Assembly: GCA_949123685.1 (NCBI GenBank)
Contig: CASBHZ010000045.1
Location: 1 to 22,256, forward strand
Direction of reading: 5' to 3'
Length of the DNA stretch: 22,256 nucleotides
Origin: an uncultured Bacteroidales bacterium
GTDB lineage: Bacteria; Bacteroidota; Bacteroidia; Bacteroidales; Muribaculaceae
The position numbers were made by a program, and so were the translations under genes. Below, one piece after another: positions 14,958 to 22,256 of the stretch. Below the pieces are notes generated by a model that did not search any database, was not told the origin of the DNA, and worked only from the letters and a program-made list of their open reading frames with translations. The stretch's first letter is position 1. Each line of letters starts with the position of its first letter.

Positions 14958-15124
14958 TGTTTGCCAAAATACTTTTTATATAACGGCACAAAAATGATGA
15001 TTCCGGTCATTGCCGAAATAAGGAGATTCTTCAAATTCACGCCTCCTGACGACAACAACATCCATACAAGCCATATCCAAATTATGACCAGTATGACAAT
15101 TCCTATGACTTTAGATATGCCCAT
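14954..15124 (-). CDS. 56-aa two-helix membrane protein coupled to dxs
   Basis: A short open frame of 56 codons starting MGISKVIGIVILVIIWIWLV. The first hydrophobic helix covers about residues 5-24. A short polar turn (SSGGVNLKN, about 25-33) leads to a second helix (about 34-49, LLISAMTGIIIFVPLY). The basic tail KKYFGKQ suggests a cytoplasmic C-terminus. The stop TGA overlaps the dxs ATG (ATGA), as in genuinely coupled gene pairs, and the frame fills the space exactly. I do not recognise the family and assign no function. It would head the dxs-trkA-trkH unit. Its reality rests on the overlap, clean topology and position, not on homology I can check here. Confidence 0.72.
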   Translation of the reverse strand: MGISKVIGIVILVIIWIWLVWMLLSSGGVNLKNLLISAMTGIIIFVPLYKKYFGKQ

Positions 15125-15212
15125 TGAACTGCGAATTTAACAAAAATTCCGCAAATTCCTCTAATGGCTCAATATTTTATACTTATCATTATGTCAAATC
15201 AGATATAATAAC

Positions 15213-15220
15213 TAATTTTG
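15213..15220 (+). promoter_or_regulatory. -7 element before the L,D-transpeptidase gene
   Basis: TAATTTTG matches the Bacteroidota -7 consensus, but no good -33 box is seen at 19-21 nt. The inferred transcript start would be only a few bases before the ATG at 15233, giving a very short leader. The divergent side (15125-15212) shows no clear minus-strand promoter for the dxs unit. Confidence 0.4.
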
Positions 15221-15232
15221 CAACCGCAAGTT

Positions 15233-16228
15233 ATGAACCTTACAAATATCATAAAAAATTTAACACTGTCAACGGGAGTTTTAACAATCCTTCCGTGTTT
15301 TGCCCTATTTACCACTTTGTCATGCCAACGCCAAAGTGACTATTCGAATGCCAATATGGCAACAATCGAACTGGCAGACACTCCCAATATAGAAATTGAC
15401 ACTGTTGAAGAACCGGAAGTCCCACAGATAACGGTGAACAGTGAAAAGCCGGAAGAACTAATGGACTTTATGCGAAACACTGGCAACTGGGATAATTATC
15501 GTGAAGGGATATTGCCATCAATGCTTGAAAAATCTCCTAAGTACGTTAAAAAACTTCTGAACAATAGTTTTTCAGGTTTTATAGCGGTTGACAAAAGCCG
15601 AATGAAAGTCATATTATTTGACAGATATGGAGTTGCGCAAAAAACTTATGGCATGGCATGCGCAAAGAACTTCGGGACAAAACATGAAAAAGGAGACTCT
15701 CGCACTCCCGAAGGGTTCTTTTCAGTCGAAGGCATATACGACAGCACGGAATGGCTCTTTACTGATGATAATGGTGTGACTTCTAAAAAGAAAGGACAAT
15801 TCGGTCCACGCTTTATCCGTTTAAGGATTCCGGGCACATCGCAAATAGGAATACACGGAACGTGCGCTCCATGGAGCATTGGCTCACGTGCAAGTCACGG
15901 ATGCATAAGAATAAAAAACGAAAACATACTTGAACTTGTCGAACTTGTTGAAATCGGAATGCCAGTCATCATTGTTCCCGGGCGTAAAGATATTATACGG
16001 AACATGATTGAGGGCGTAGACATCCCGTGGGTGCCAACCTCAAAATCAGCCAAAGAACCTAAAATAAAACCGGAAGAAGTGAAAGTTCCGGAACTGCCGG
16101 CAGACACAATATGCATTAAAGATTCAATACAGACTCCAATAGTAGACACAGACTCCATTAAAATATCGGAACCGACATCAGAACCGGACGATGAAATTTC
16201 CATTGAAATTTCCACTCTTAAAAATTGA
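15233..16228 (+). CDS. YkuD-family L,D-transpeptidase, likely lipoprotein or secreted
   Basis: 331 aa from the ATG at 15233. An in-frame TTG at 15218 lies within the promoter and is rejected. The N-terminus has a hydrophobic signal segment (about 12-29) ending in TTLSCQ. The cysteine could be lipidated, although the lipobox lacks Leu at -3. The catalytic YkuD domain covers about residues 110-245: IAVDKSRMKVILFDRYGV opens it, and the active site is GIHGT (H208) followed by SHGCIRIK with H222, G223 and the nucleophile C224. Such enzymes form 3-3 peptidoglycan cross-links or attach proteins to the wall in the periplasm. The C-terminal 80 residues are acidic, rich in Pro, Glu and Ser, and probably disordered. 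ftsK follows after 71 nt. Confidence 0.92.
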   Translation: MNLTNIIKNLTLSTGVLTILPCFALFTTLSCQRQSDYSNANMATIELADTPNIEIDTVEEPEVPQITVNSEKPEELMDFMRNTGNWDNYREGILPSMLEKSPKYVKKLLNNSFSGFIAVDKSRMKVILFDRYGVAQKTYGMACAKNFGTKHEKGDSRTPEGFFSVEGIYDSTEWLFTDDNGVTSKKKGQFGPRFIRLRIPGTSQIGIHGTCAPWSIGSRASHGCIRIKNENILELVELVEIGMPVIIVPGRKDIIRNMIEGVDIPWVPTSKSAKEPKIKPEEVKVPELPADTICIKDSIQTPIVDTDSIKISEPTSEPDDEISIEISTLKN

Positions 16229-16258
16229 CAAATAGGGTAATTATTGAGGAAATTTCAT

Positions 16259-16266
16259 TAATTTTG
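16259..16266 (+). promoter_or_regulatory. Possible -7 element before ftsK
   Basis: TAATTTTG is a full match to TAnnTTTG. No convincing -33 box is found at the right spacing. Transcription would begin near 16273, about 27 nt before the ftsK start. Confidence 0.35.
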
Positions 16267-16299
16267 TAGTTGGAAGCGCAAATTGCATCCATTCAATGA

Positions 16300-18966
16300 A
16301 TGAACAATTACGAAAGCTACACTCCACATATAGACACTAATGATGAACCTCCTATCATAACAACATCCGGTTCTGCAGAACAGCAAGACAAAAAAAAACA
16401 GAACCAGACAAGCAGGAGAAATACTTCTAAAAATAAGCAGTCAAAAGGCAAAAACGTCACAAACAAGGCTGAAAAATCAATAATAGAACGGATTAAAACA
16501 TTCGTTACATCTCCGGCATTGCGTCAAATTACCGGAATTTTCCTTGGATGTCTTGCCGTTTATCTCCTTATTTCATTCCTTTCGTATTTTACGGCATGTA
16601 TAAAAGATCAGGCTGTGATCAACAGCACTCCGGTAGGAGGCGCAGCCCGGATTGCAAACCATGGAGGGGAAGGGGGAGCACGCCTTTCGGAATTTCTTAT
16701 CAACAGAAGTTTCGGAATAGGCTCATTCGTCATAATCGTATGGCTGACAGCAATGAGCATGAAACTACTTATCGGACGGCCACATTTTAAAAGCGTCAAC
16801 TTCACAATCAAGTGTTTCGTCGCATTGATCACTGTGTCACTGATTGTAGGAATCTCAAGCGTTATAACAAATACATATGTAAACTGGGGAGGATATCATG
16901 CACATTATGTATATGAATTTATAAATAGCTTCCTTGGATATGGTTCATATATACTATGCTTCTTCATGGTGGCATTGTTCGTGTTGATTTGCCTTAACGA
17001 TCTTGTGACATGGATAAGGAAGAAATATAATGAACAAATTGAAAGAAGGAGACTGGCGGCTGAAGAGAAGGCTGCACGTCTCGCTCGTGAAGAGGCATTA
17101 TTACGCGATGAGCAGGCAGAACACTTCGACGATATAAAAGCCGGTGAAAGCGTAACTCTCATGGGTTCTGAAACCAATGATATTCCTGAAAACGACACCC
17201 AAATGTCGTTTTCCGATACATATGTCCTTGATGAAGACCGTCATCTCAGTGACACTGTCAGTGATGAAACGGATATGAATATCACCGAAGAAGCTCCCGT
17301 TGCCAATATTGAAGAGAAAGCTGAAACTTATGACATCAAAGAGAGCAGGGAGATAACAGAAGAGACAGGCGAGATATCCAAAGAGAATGAAGAAGAAGTT
17401 ACATCCATGGTTGTCAATGTTAATCAGATAGACCAGGATGGCAAACGTCATTATAAATCTCAACTTGATTTCGAAGCTGAACATAAATATAAATTCCCTC
17501 CTTTTGATCTCATGCGCGAAGGAATCACCAAGATAAGTGTAGACGCAAATGAGCAAATGGAGAATAAAGAAAAAATTCAAAAGACACTCCTTGATTTTGG
17601 AATACCTATAACAAAGATTGAGGCAACTGTTGGTCCGACAGTAACATTATATGAGATAGTGCCCGACAAAGGGGTGAAAATTGCCAAAATCAGAAGTCTT
17701 GTTGATGACATCGCCTTGAGTTTGTCGGCAATTGGAGTCCGCATTATCGCTCCAATTCCCGGTAAGGGCACAGTCGGTATAGAAGTTGCAAATAAAGATC
17801 CACTCACAGTATCCATGCAAACTGTGATCAGATCAAAAAAATATCAGGAGAGTAAATACAATCTACCTATTGCCCTCGGATCTACAATATCAAACGAAGT
17901 CTACATCGCAGATTTGGCTAAAATGCCACACCTTCTTGTTGCAGGTGCTACAGGACAGGGTAAATCCGTGGGACTCAATGCAATAATAACATCATTGTTA
18001 TATTGCAAAAGTCCGTCTCAACTTAAGTTCGTCATGGTTGACCCTAAACAAGTGGAGTTCAGCCTATATAACAAGCTTAAGAACCATTATTTAGCGGTTA
18101 TCCCCGAAGATCTTGATTCGGAAGAACCGGTTATAACAGACATGCAGAAGGTTGAGGCTACCCTTAATTCTCTGTGTATTGAAATGGACAACAGATACAC
18201 CCTCCTGAAGAATGCACATGTAAGAAATCTTGAAGAATATAACGGAAAGATAAAAGAGGGCAAACTAAACCCTGCAGAGGGGCACAGGTTCTTGCCATAT
18301 ATAGTTGTTGTCGTTGACGAGTTTGGAGACTTGATAATGGTGTCAGGTAAAAACGTTGAAATGCCGATTGCTCGTCTTGCACAAAAGGCGAGGGCAGTAG
18401 GAATGCACGTCATAATCGCTACCCAACGCCCTTCAACTAATGTCATTACCGGTATTATTAAAGCAAATTTCCCTGCCCGCATTTCATTTAAGGTATCATC
18501 CGGGGTGGATTCAAAAACAATTCTTGACACACCGGGTGCCCAGAATCTGATCGGTAGGGGAGACATGCTGATATTCAACAACTCTGAGATGGTACGTGTT
18601 CAATGTGCATTCATAGACACCCCTGAAGTTGAATCAATATGTGACTATGTAGAGAAACAGCCTTATGCTCCGGGACCATATGAATTGCCAGAACCACCGA
18701 TGCTCAATAATGATGAAGGAGCCGGGGGTGGCGGTCCAGTCGGCGACCGTGATCCTTTATTCGAGGAAGCAGCACGCAGGGTTGTAACTTCCAACACTGC
18801 TTCCACTTCATCTTTACAGAGAGTTTATTCAATCGGATATAACCGTGCCGGCAAAATTATGGATCAATTGGAAGCAGCCGGGATCGTAGGGCCTTCACAG
18901 GGTGGTAAACCACGTGCCGTGCTTGTAGATCCGGTGGGACTTGAAAGCATCCTTGCAAGCATATAA
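16300..18966 (+). CDS. ftsK: DNA translocase FtsK/SpoIIIE
   Basis: An 888-aa septal motor that pumps chromosomal DNA through the closing division site and helps resolve dimers. The N-terminal basic tail (1-60) is followed by about four membrane helices: near 75-96, 148-166, 177-200 and 213-237. A long charged Glu-rich linker (about 240-375) leads to the motor. Walker A is GATGQGKS (549-556), and Walker B is VVVVDEFGD with D673 and E674. KARAVGMHVIIATQRPS is present, as is the FKVSSGVDSKTILD stretch. The C-terminal winged-helix gamma domain (about 825-888, QRVYSIGYNRAGKIMDQLEA) recognises polarised octamers such as KOPS. The ATG at 16296 is in another frame. lolA follows after 41 nt. Confidence 0.96.
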   Translation: MNNYESYTPHIDTNDEPPIITTSGSAEQQDKKKQNQTSRRNTSKNKQSKGKNVTNKAEKSIIERIKTFVTSPALRQITGIFLGCLAVYLLISFLSYFTACIKDQAVINSTPVGGAARIANHGGEGGARLSEFLINRSFGIGSFVIIVWLTAMSMKLLIGRPHFKSVNFTIKCFVALITVSLIVGISSVITNTYVNWGGYHAHYVYEFINSFLGYGSYILCFFMVALFVLICLNDLVTWIRKKYNEQIERRRLAAEEKAARLAREEALLRDEQAEHFDDIKAGESVTLMGSETNDIPENDTQMSFSDTYVLDEDRHLSDTVSDETDMNITEEAPVANIEEKAETYDIKESREITEETGEISKENEEEVTSMVVNVNQIDQDGKRHYKSQLDFEAEHKYKFPPFDLMREGITKISVDANEQMENKEKIQKTLLDFGIPITKIEATVGPTVTLYEIVPDKGVKIAKIRSLVDDIALSLSAIGVRIIAPIPGKGTVGIEVANKDPLTVSMQTVIRSKKYQESKYNLPIALGSTISNEVYIADLAKMPHLLVAGATGQGKSVGLNAIITSLLYCKSPSQLKFVMVDPKQVEFSLYNKLKNHYLAVIPEDLDSEEPVITDMQKVEATLNSLCIEMDNRYTLLKNAHVRNLEEYNGKIKEGKLNPAEGHRFLPYIVVVVDEFGDLIMVSGKNVEMPIARLAQKARAVGMHVIIATQRPSTNVITGIIKANFPARISFKVSSGVDSKTILDTPGAQNLIGRGDMLIFNNSEMVRVQCAFIDTPEVESICDYVEKQPYAPGPYELPEPPMLNNDEGAGGGGPVGDRDPLFEEAARRVVTSNTASTSSLQRVYSIGYNRAGKIMDQLEAAGIVGPSQGGKPRAVLVDPVGLESILASI

Positions 18967-19007
18967 TATGCCGTATTACTTAATGATACTTAAATAAATT
19001 AAAACGG

Positions 19008-19622
19008 ATGAGAATTTTAAGATATATATTGTTTTGCTTTTCATTATTGTCGATTTTCAATGCATCAGCTCAATCGGCAACAGAAGTCATGAGCAAAGCT
19101 GCCGCAAAGACAAAAGCTGCCAAAGGGATCATAGGAACTTTTTCTGTCGCTACGTCAAAAGGTAACTTTTCAGGATCACTCAAAGCAAATGGATCTAAAT
19201 TCGCATTTATGACGCCGACTGTGTCTTCCTGGTATAATGGAAAGAATTTATGGACTTATAATTCTGCATCAAAAGAGACAACTCTTGTAACGCCTACAGC
19301 CTCTGAAATATCAGAATCCAACCCATTGGAGTATCTTAGAACATATTCTGCCAATTATTCTGCTTTCTTTTCAAAAAAGAAAGCAAACGGAAAGTATATT
19401 GTCAATCTCTTGCCAAAGTCTAAGCGTAATTCCATAAAATCGGTTGAGATTACTATAAATGCAAAATCATTAAAACCGGAAAAATTCGTTATTATTCCGA
19501 AGGCTGGAGACAAAACTACCATCAGCGTAAAATCACTTGATTATACCAGATCCGTAAAAGACTCTGAATTTGAATATCCCAAATCTAAATATCCCAAAAT
19601 TCAGATTATAGATCTGAGATAA
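19008..19622 (+). CDS. LolA-like outer-membrane lipoprotein carrier protein
   Basis: A 204-aa exported protein. The signal peptide ILFCFSLLSIFNASAQ is likely cleaved before residue 23 (ASA-QS). The mature part is a single beta-barrel-like fold related to LolA, which ferries lipoproteins through the periplasm to the outer membrane: GIIGTFSVATSKGNFSGSLK, then KFAFMTPTVSSWYNGKNLWT, YNSASKETTLVTPT and LEYLR. The last part, ITINAKSLKPEKFVIIPKAG, fits the family's sheet. Sequence conservation across LolA is low, so the assignment rests on fold-level patterns and position directly after ftsK, an arrangement common in Bacteroidota. It is followed by a 235-nt AT-rich gap holding an inverted repeat. 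Confidence 0.85.
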   Translation: MRILRYILFCFSLLSIFNASAQSATEVMSKAAAKTKAAKGIIGTFSVATSKGNFSGSLKANGSKFAFMTPTVSSWYNGKNLWTYNSASKETTLVTPTASEISESNPLEYLRTYSANYSAFFSKKKANGKYIVNLLPKSKRNSIKSVEITINAKSLKPEKFVIIPKAGDKTTISVKSLDYTRSVKDSEFEYPKSKYPKIQIIDLR

Positions 19623-19652
19623 GTAATTTATTATAGTAGAGTGTTAATAATA

Positions 19653-19837
19653 TAAGTAAATAATAAAAATTAATCGATATATGTAAGTAATGAAATCTTA
19701 CACTATAAAGCTTATTCTTTTTGGTTATTTTACCTTGTAATTCAGTCGTATATGCTTATATACTCTTTCATTACGCGGCAAAAATATCTCAAAAATAACA
19801 GCGTTTTATATGTGTATTAATTTTTATTACTTACTTA
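19653..19837. repeat. 22-bp inverted repeat pair, 141 nt apart, between lolA-like gene and trxB
   Basis: The left arm (19653-19674, TAAGTAAATAATAAAAATTA, then AT) is the reverse complement of the right arm (19816-19837) at 21 of 22 positions. A shorter nested pair, GTAATGAAA (19687-19695) and TTTCATTAC (19766-19774), suggests an extended foldback. The region is AT-rich, which raises the chance of coincidental pairing, but 21 of 22 is unlikely by composition alone. It could be a degenerate mobile foldback element or a structured trxB leader. I see no protein-coding signal inside. Confidence 0.55.
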
Positions 19838-19857
19838 ACCCAAACATAGATTCTATC

Positions 19858-20802
19858 ATGACAGAAGAAAAAACAAAAGTTTTAATAATAGGTTCCGGAC
19901 CCGCAGGATATACCGCAGGTATATATGCATCAAGGGCAAACCTTAATCCTGTAATTTTCGAAGGAAATCAACCCGGTGGTCAATTAACTCAAACCACTGA
20001 GATTGAAAACTTCCCCGGTTATCCAAGTGGTGTGCAAGGCATGGAAATGATGCAGCAGCTTAGAGATCAGGCAGAACGTTTTGGCGCACGTATCGTGTCC
20101 AGAATAATCGAGAGCGTTGACTTTTCTCAGCGTCCGTTCCGTTGCGTAGATGACAGAGGAGATGTAATAACTGCCGACACCGTCATAATATCTACAGGTG
20201 CATCAGCCAAATATCTTGGCATTCCGGATGAAGAGAAATATAATGGTTTAGGTGTCAGTGCGTGTGCCACATGCGACGGCTTTTTCTACCGAAAGAAAAC
20301 TGTAGCTGTAGTAGGAGGCGGAGACACTGCATGCGAGGAAGCGTTATACCTCTCCACACTTGCGAAAAAAGTGTATATGGTAGTCAGGAAAGACTATTTG
20401 AGAGCTTCCGATATCATGAAAAAGCGCGTTAACGAAAGAGAAAATATCGAGATTCTATTCAACTGCAACACCGTAGGACTTTTCGGAGAAGAAGGTGTGG
20501 AAGGTGCACGCCTTGTGCGTCATCTCGGAACCCCGGAACAAGAAGAGTTTGACATACAGATTGACGGTTTCTTCCTTGGCATAGGGCATCGGCCCAACAC
20601 TGAGATTTTCCAAGGACAAATCGAGCTGGACAAGGAAGGCTATATCAAGGTAAATGCTCCCTATACAACCACCAGCGTAGCAGGAGTGTTTGCTGCCGGG
20701 GACTGTGCCGATCCCATTTACAGGCAAGCTGTCAGCGCCGCCGGCACAGGATGTAGGGCGGCTATAGACGCAGAACGATACATCCTTGAAAACAATCTGT
20801 AG
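19858..20802 (+). CDS. trxB: Thioredoxin reductase (NADPH)
   Basis: 314 aa from the ATG at 19858. The frame extends upstream to 19810, but that adds 16 residues not seen in the family and overlaps an inverted repeat. The FAD fold is KVLIIGSGPAGYTAGIYASR (7-26), with the flavin-contacting GGQLTQTTEIENFPG (40-54). The redox-active CATC is C136/C139. The NADPH fold begins VVGGGDTACEEA (151-162), followed by VRKDYLRAS, which keeps basic residues that would contact the 2'-phosphate. The C-terminal TSVAGVFAAGDCADP (272-286) closes the FAD site. It reduces thioredoxin in the cytoplasm. The dCMP deaminase gene follows after 23 nt. Confidence 0.96.
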   Translation: MTEEKTKVLIIGSGPAGYTAGIYASRANLNPVIFEGNQPGGQLTQTTEIENFPGYPSGVQGMEMMQQLRDQAERFGARIVSRIIESVDFSQRPFRCVDDRGDVITADTVIISTGASAKYLGIPDEEKYNGLGVSACATCDGFFYRKKTVAVVGGGDTACEEALYLSTLAKKVYMVVRKDYLRASDIMKKRVNERENIEILFNCNTVGLFGEEGVEGARLVRHLGTPEQEEFDIQIDGFFLGIGHRPNTEIFQGQIELDKEGYIKVNAPYTTTSVAGVFAAGDCADPIYRQAVSAAGTGCRAAIDAERYILENNL

Positions 20803-20825
20803 TATTGACACTAAGCATCCTGTAG

Positions 20826-21260
20826 ATGGAAGATAAACAGACTATACTTGACCGCAGATATTTGAGAATGGCGCGAATCTGGAGTGAAAATTCCTATTGT
20901 CAACGTCGCAAAGTAGGTGCCATTCTTGTGAAAGACAAAATGATAATTTCGGACGGATACAATGGGACTCCGGAAGGTTTTGCCAATATCTGTGAAAGTC
21001 CGGAGGGTGTGACATATCCGTATGTATTGCATGCGGAAGCAAATGCTATAACTAAAGTTGCACGTTCCAACAACTCAAGCGAAGGTAGCACTCTTTATGT
21101 ATCCGCCAGTCCCTGCATGGAGTGTTCAAAATTGATAATCCAAGCCGGAATCAAACGAGTCGTTTTTTCTGATATCTATAGGATCACCGATGGTCTTGAT
21201 TTGCTTAAAAAAGCTGGAATAGAGGTTGTGCATTTACCATTGGAATCTGTTTGTGAATAA
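20826..21260 (+). CDS. dCMP deaminase / ComEB-type deoxycytidylate deaminase
   Basis: A 144-aa zinc-dependent cytidine/deoxycytidylate deaminase-fold protein. The zinc and catalytic motif HAEANAI gives H69 and the proton-shuttling E71. PCMEC gives C97 and C100. The sequence GAILVKDKMIISDGYNGTP (31-49) forms the conserved substrate loop of the dCMP branch. Deaminating dCMP supplies dUMP for thymidylate synthesis. It is short and complete, with no comG-type DNA uptake genes nearby, so the dCMP role is preferred to competence. It lies between trxB (23 nt) and the S41 protease gene (19 nt), probably in the same transcript. Confidence 0.92.
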   Translation: MEDKQTILDRRYLRMARIWSENSYCQRRKVGAILVKDKMIISDGYNGTPEGFANICESPEGVTYPYVLHAEANAITKVARSNNSSEGSTLYVSASPCMECSKLIIQAGIKRVVFSDIYRITDGLDLLKKAGIEVVHLPLESVCE

Positions 21261-21279
21261 TTAATCGAAAGTCAGTATA

Positions 21280-22209
21280 ATGGCTAAGAAGAGAAATATA
21301 TCAGCCGTACTGCTTCCTGCAGCTATAGCTGCAGGAGTAATAGGAGGAATCTTCATCGGCAAATATGAAGCCGTAAGGAAACTTTCTCCAGGACAAGAGA
21401 AATTGCAGACTATATTAGGTTTGATACGCAATCAGTATGTGGACCAGATCGATATAGATTCCTTGATGGACACCACAATTCCGGATCTTTTAGCTTCACT
21501 TGATCCCCATTCTGCATATATCCCAAAATCCGAACTTACCGCTACCAATGAAGAGTTGGAAGGAGCATTTGGAGGTGTTGGCGTATCATTTCAGATACTT
21601 TCAGATACGGTGAAAGTTATAGAAGTCGTTCCAGGTGGTCCGGCAGAAATGGTAGGACTTCAACCGGGCGACATGATTCTTGAAGCTGATGGCAAGACTC
21701 TTCATGGTGCAAAAGTGAGGAATCAGGATGTGTTCAAACACCTTCGCGGTAAGGAAGGCACAAAAGTAAGCCTCAAAGTGAAACGCAGGGGAGTATCAAA
21801 GATTTTGACTTTCGATGTTATCCGCGACAAGATTCCTGAATATAGTGTTGATTCAAAGTATATAATATCTGACAATATAGGTTATATCCGTGTCAGCAAA
21901 TTTGCAAGGACTACCTACAACGAGTTTTTCAACGCCCTTGTTGAACTCCGTAAGAAAGGGGTCAAAAAGTTTGTGCTCGATTTCAGAGGCAATAGCGGCG
22001 GATTCATGGATCAGGCTATATATATGGCTAACGAGTTTCTACCTGCAGGTAAAATGATCGTTTATACACAAGGCAGAAGACCGGAGAATGAAACAATGGC
22101 AATCAGTGATGGCAACGGACAGTTTCAAGATGTTGAAGTTGCTGTCCTGACGAATGAATTTTCCGCTTCAGCTTCCGAGATTTTTGCCGGTGCAATTCAA
22201 GATAACGAC
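21280..22209 (+). CDS. S41-family C-terminal processing peptidase, 3' truncated
   Basis: 310 codons are visible before biological sequence ends. An N-terminal signal anchor (about 8-26, SAVLLPAAIAAGVIGGIFIG) is followed by the S41 N-terminal helical region with LLASLDPHSAYIPK. A PDZ domain (about 85-175) has GAFGGVGVSFQI and the VPGGPAEMVGLQPGD pattern. The catalytic domain shows GYIRVSKFARTTYNEF, FVLDFRGNSGG and TNEFSASASEIFAGAIQD, which contains the nucleophilic serine. The general-base lysine lies about 25 residues further on and is lost beyond the contig end. Such proteases cleave C-termini of envelope proteins in the periplasm. The frame continues open through adapter sequence from 22210, which must not be counted as protein. 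The ATG is 19 nt after the dCMP deaminase stop. Confidence 0.93.
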
Positions 22210-22256
22210 AGATCGGAAGAGCACACGTCTGAACTCCAGTCACGCGATAGTATCTC
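22210..22256 (+). other. Illumina TruSeq adapter read-through (assembly artefact)
   Basis: From 22210 the sequence reads AGATCGGAAGAGCACACGTC and continues as the TruSeq index-adapter to 22243, all 34 bases matching as I recall it. Bases 22244-22251 (GCGATAGT) are in the 8-base index position, and ATCTC (22252-22256) starts the following P7 segment. Translated in the S41 frame it gives RSEEHTSELQS, a peptide well known as adapter contamination in databases. This is not genomic. Confidence 0.98.

Noticed and set aside
15218..15232. TTG start for the L,D-transpeptidase
   Set aside because: It falls inside the -7 promoter element; the ATG at 15233 leads directly into a signal peptide.
18959..18971. 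GCATAT-A-ATATGC palindrome at the ftsK stop
   Set aside because: A 6-bp AT-rich stem with a 1-nt loop cannot form a useful hairpin and is easily expected by chance.
19810..19857. Longer trxB reading frame starting at 19810
   Set aside because: The extra 16 residues (MCINFYYLLNPN...) are not part of the flavoprotein fold, lie over an inverted-repeat arm, and the normal MTEEKTKVLIIG start is at 19858.
22210..22256. Continuation of the S41 protease frame to the window end
   Set aside because: The frame is open only because the adapter happens to lack a stop in that frame; the peptide is the known adapter artefact.
1..22256. CRISPR arrays, tRNA/rRNA genes, prophage or complete IS elements
   Set aside because: No regularly spaced repeats, cloverleaf sequences, phage structural genes or transposases were seen on either strand.

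Overview
This window is chromosomal DNA from a Bacteroidota bacterium, most likely order Bacteroidales. Three lines of evidence point there: promoter-like elements of the Bacteroidota form (TTTG, about 20 nt, TAnnTTTG) before several genes; the gene families and neighbourhoods (GH84 hexosaminidase, lipB, mlaEF, lptB, CPBP protease, holA, trkA-trkH-dxs, ftsK, lolA, trxB, S41 protease); and an AT-rich composition with few Shine-Dalgarno sites. A Muribaculaceae-like organism fits, but I cannot prove the family from sequence alone.

Layout. (1) 1-1286: the 3' end of a GH84 beta-N-acetylglucosaminidase, translationally coupled to lipB. (2) 1299-3285: a bidirectional terminator, then mlaF and mlaE on the minus strand, with a 429-nt upstream region that holds a palindrome and a 192-bp foldback element. 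(3) 3286-5773: a small accessory-looking cassette of VOC protein, secreted DUF1349 protein and sugar O-acetyltransferase on the minus strand, with a divergent PAS/LuxR-type regulator. (4) 5837-10207: a plus-strand housekeeping run behind a canonical promoter: udk, lptB, a CPBP membrane protease, holA and a flavodoxin/ferredoxin protein. (5) 10211-15124: a minus-strand unit of a previously unlisted 56-aa membrane protein, dxs, trkA and trkH. (6) 15233-22209: plus-strand L,D-transpeptidase, ftsK, lolA-like, trxB, dCMP deaminase and a truncated S41 C-terminal-processing protease.

Most genes are core cell-envelope, lipid, DNA-replication or redox functions: lipoyl transfer, retrograde lipid transport, LPS export, peptidoglycan cross-linking, chromosome translocation, isoprenoid precursors and potassium uptake. 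I see no CRISPR array, tRNA, rRNA, prophage or complete insertion sequence.

The last 47 bases (22210-22256) are not biological. They match the Illumina TruSeq read-through adapter, followed by an 8-base index and the start of the next adapter segment. The contig really ends at about 22209, and the translated tail of the S41 protease beyond there is an artefact. The most interesting biological signals are noncoding: the 192-bp near-palindromic element that would sit in the mlaEF leader, a perfect 15-bp inverted repeat built around the udk promoter, a 22-bp inverted repeat upstream of trxB, and the small membrane protein fused by overlap to dxs.
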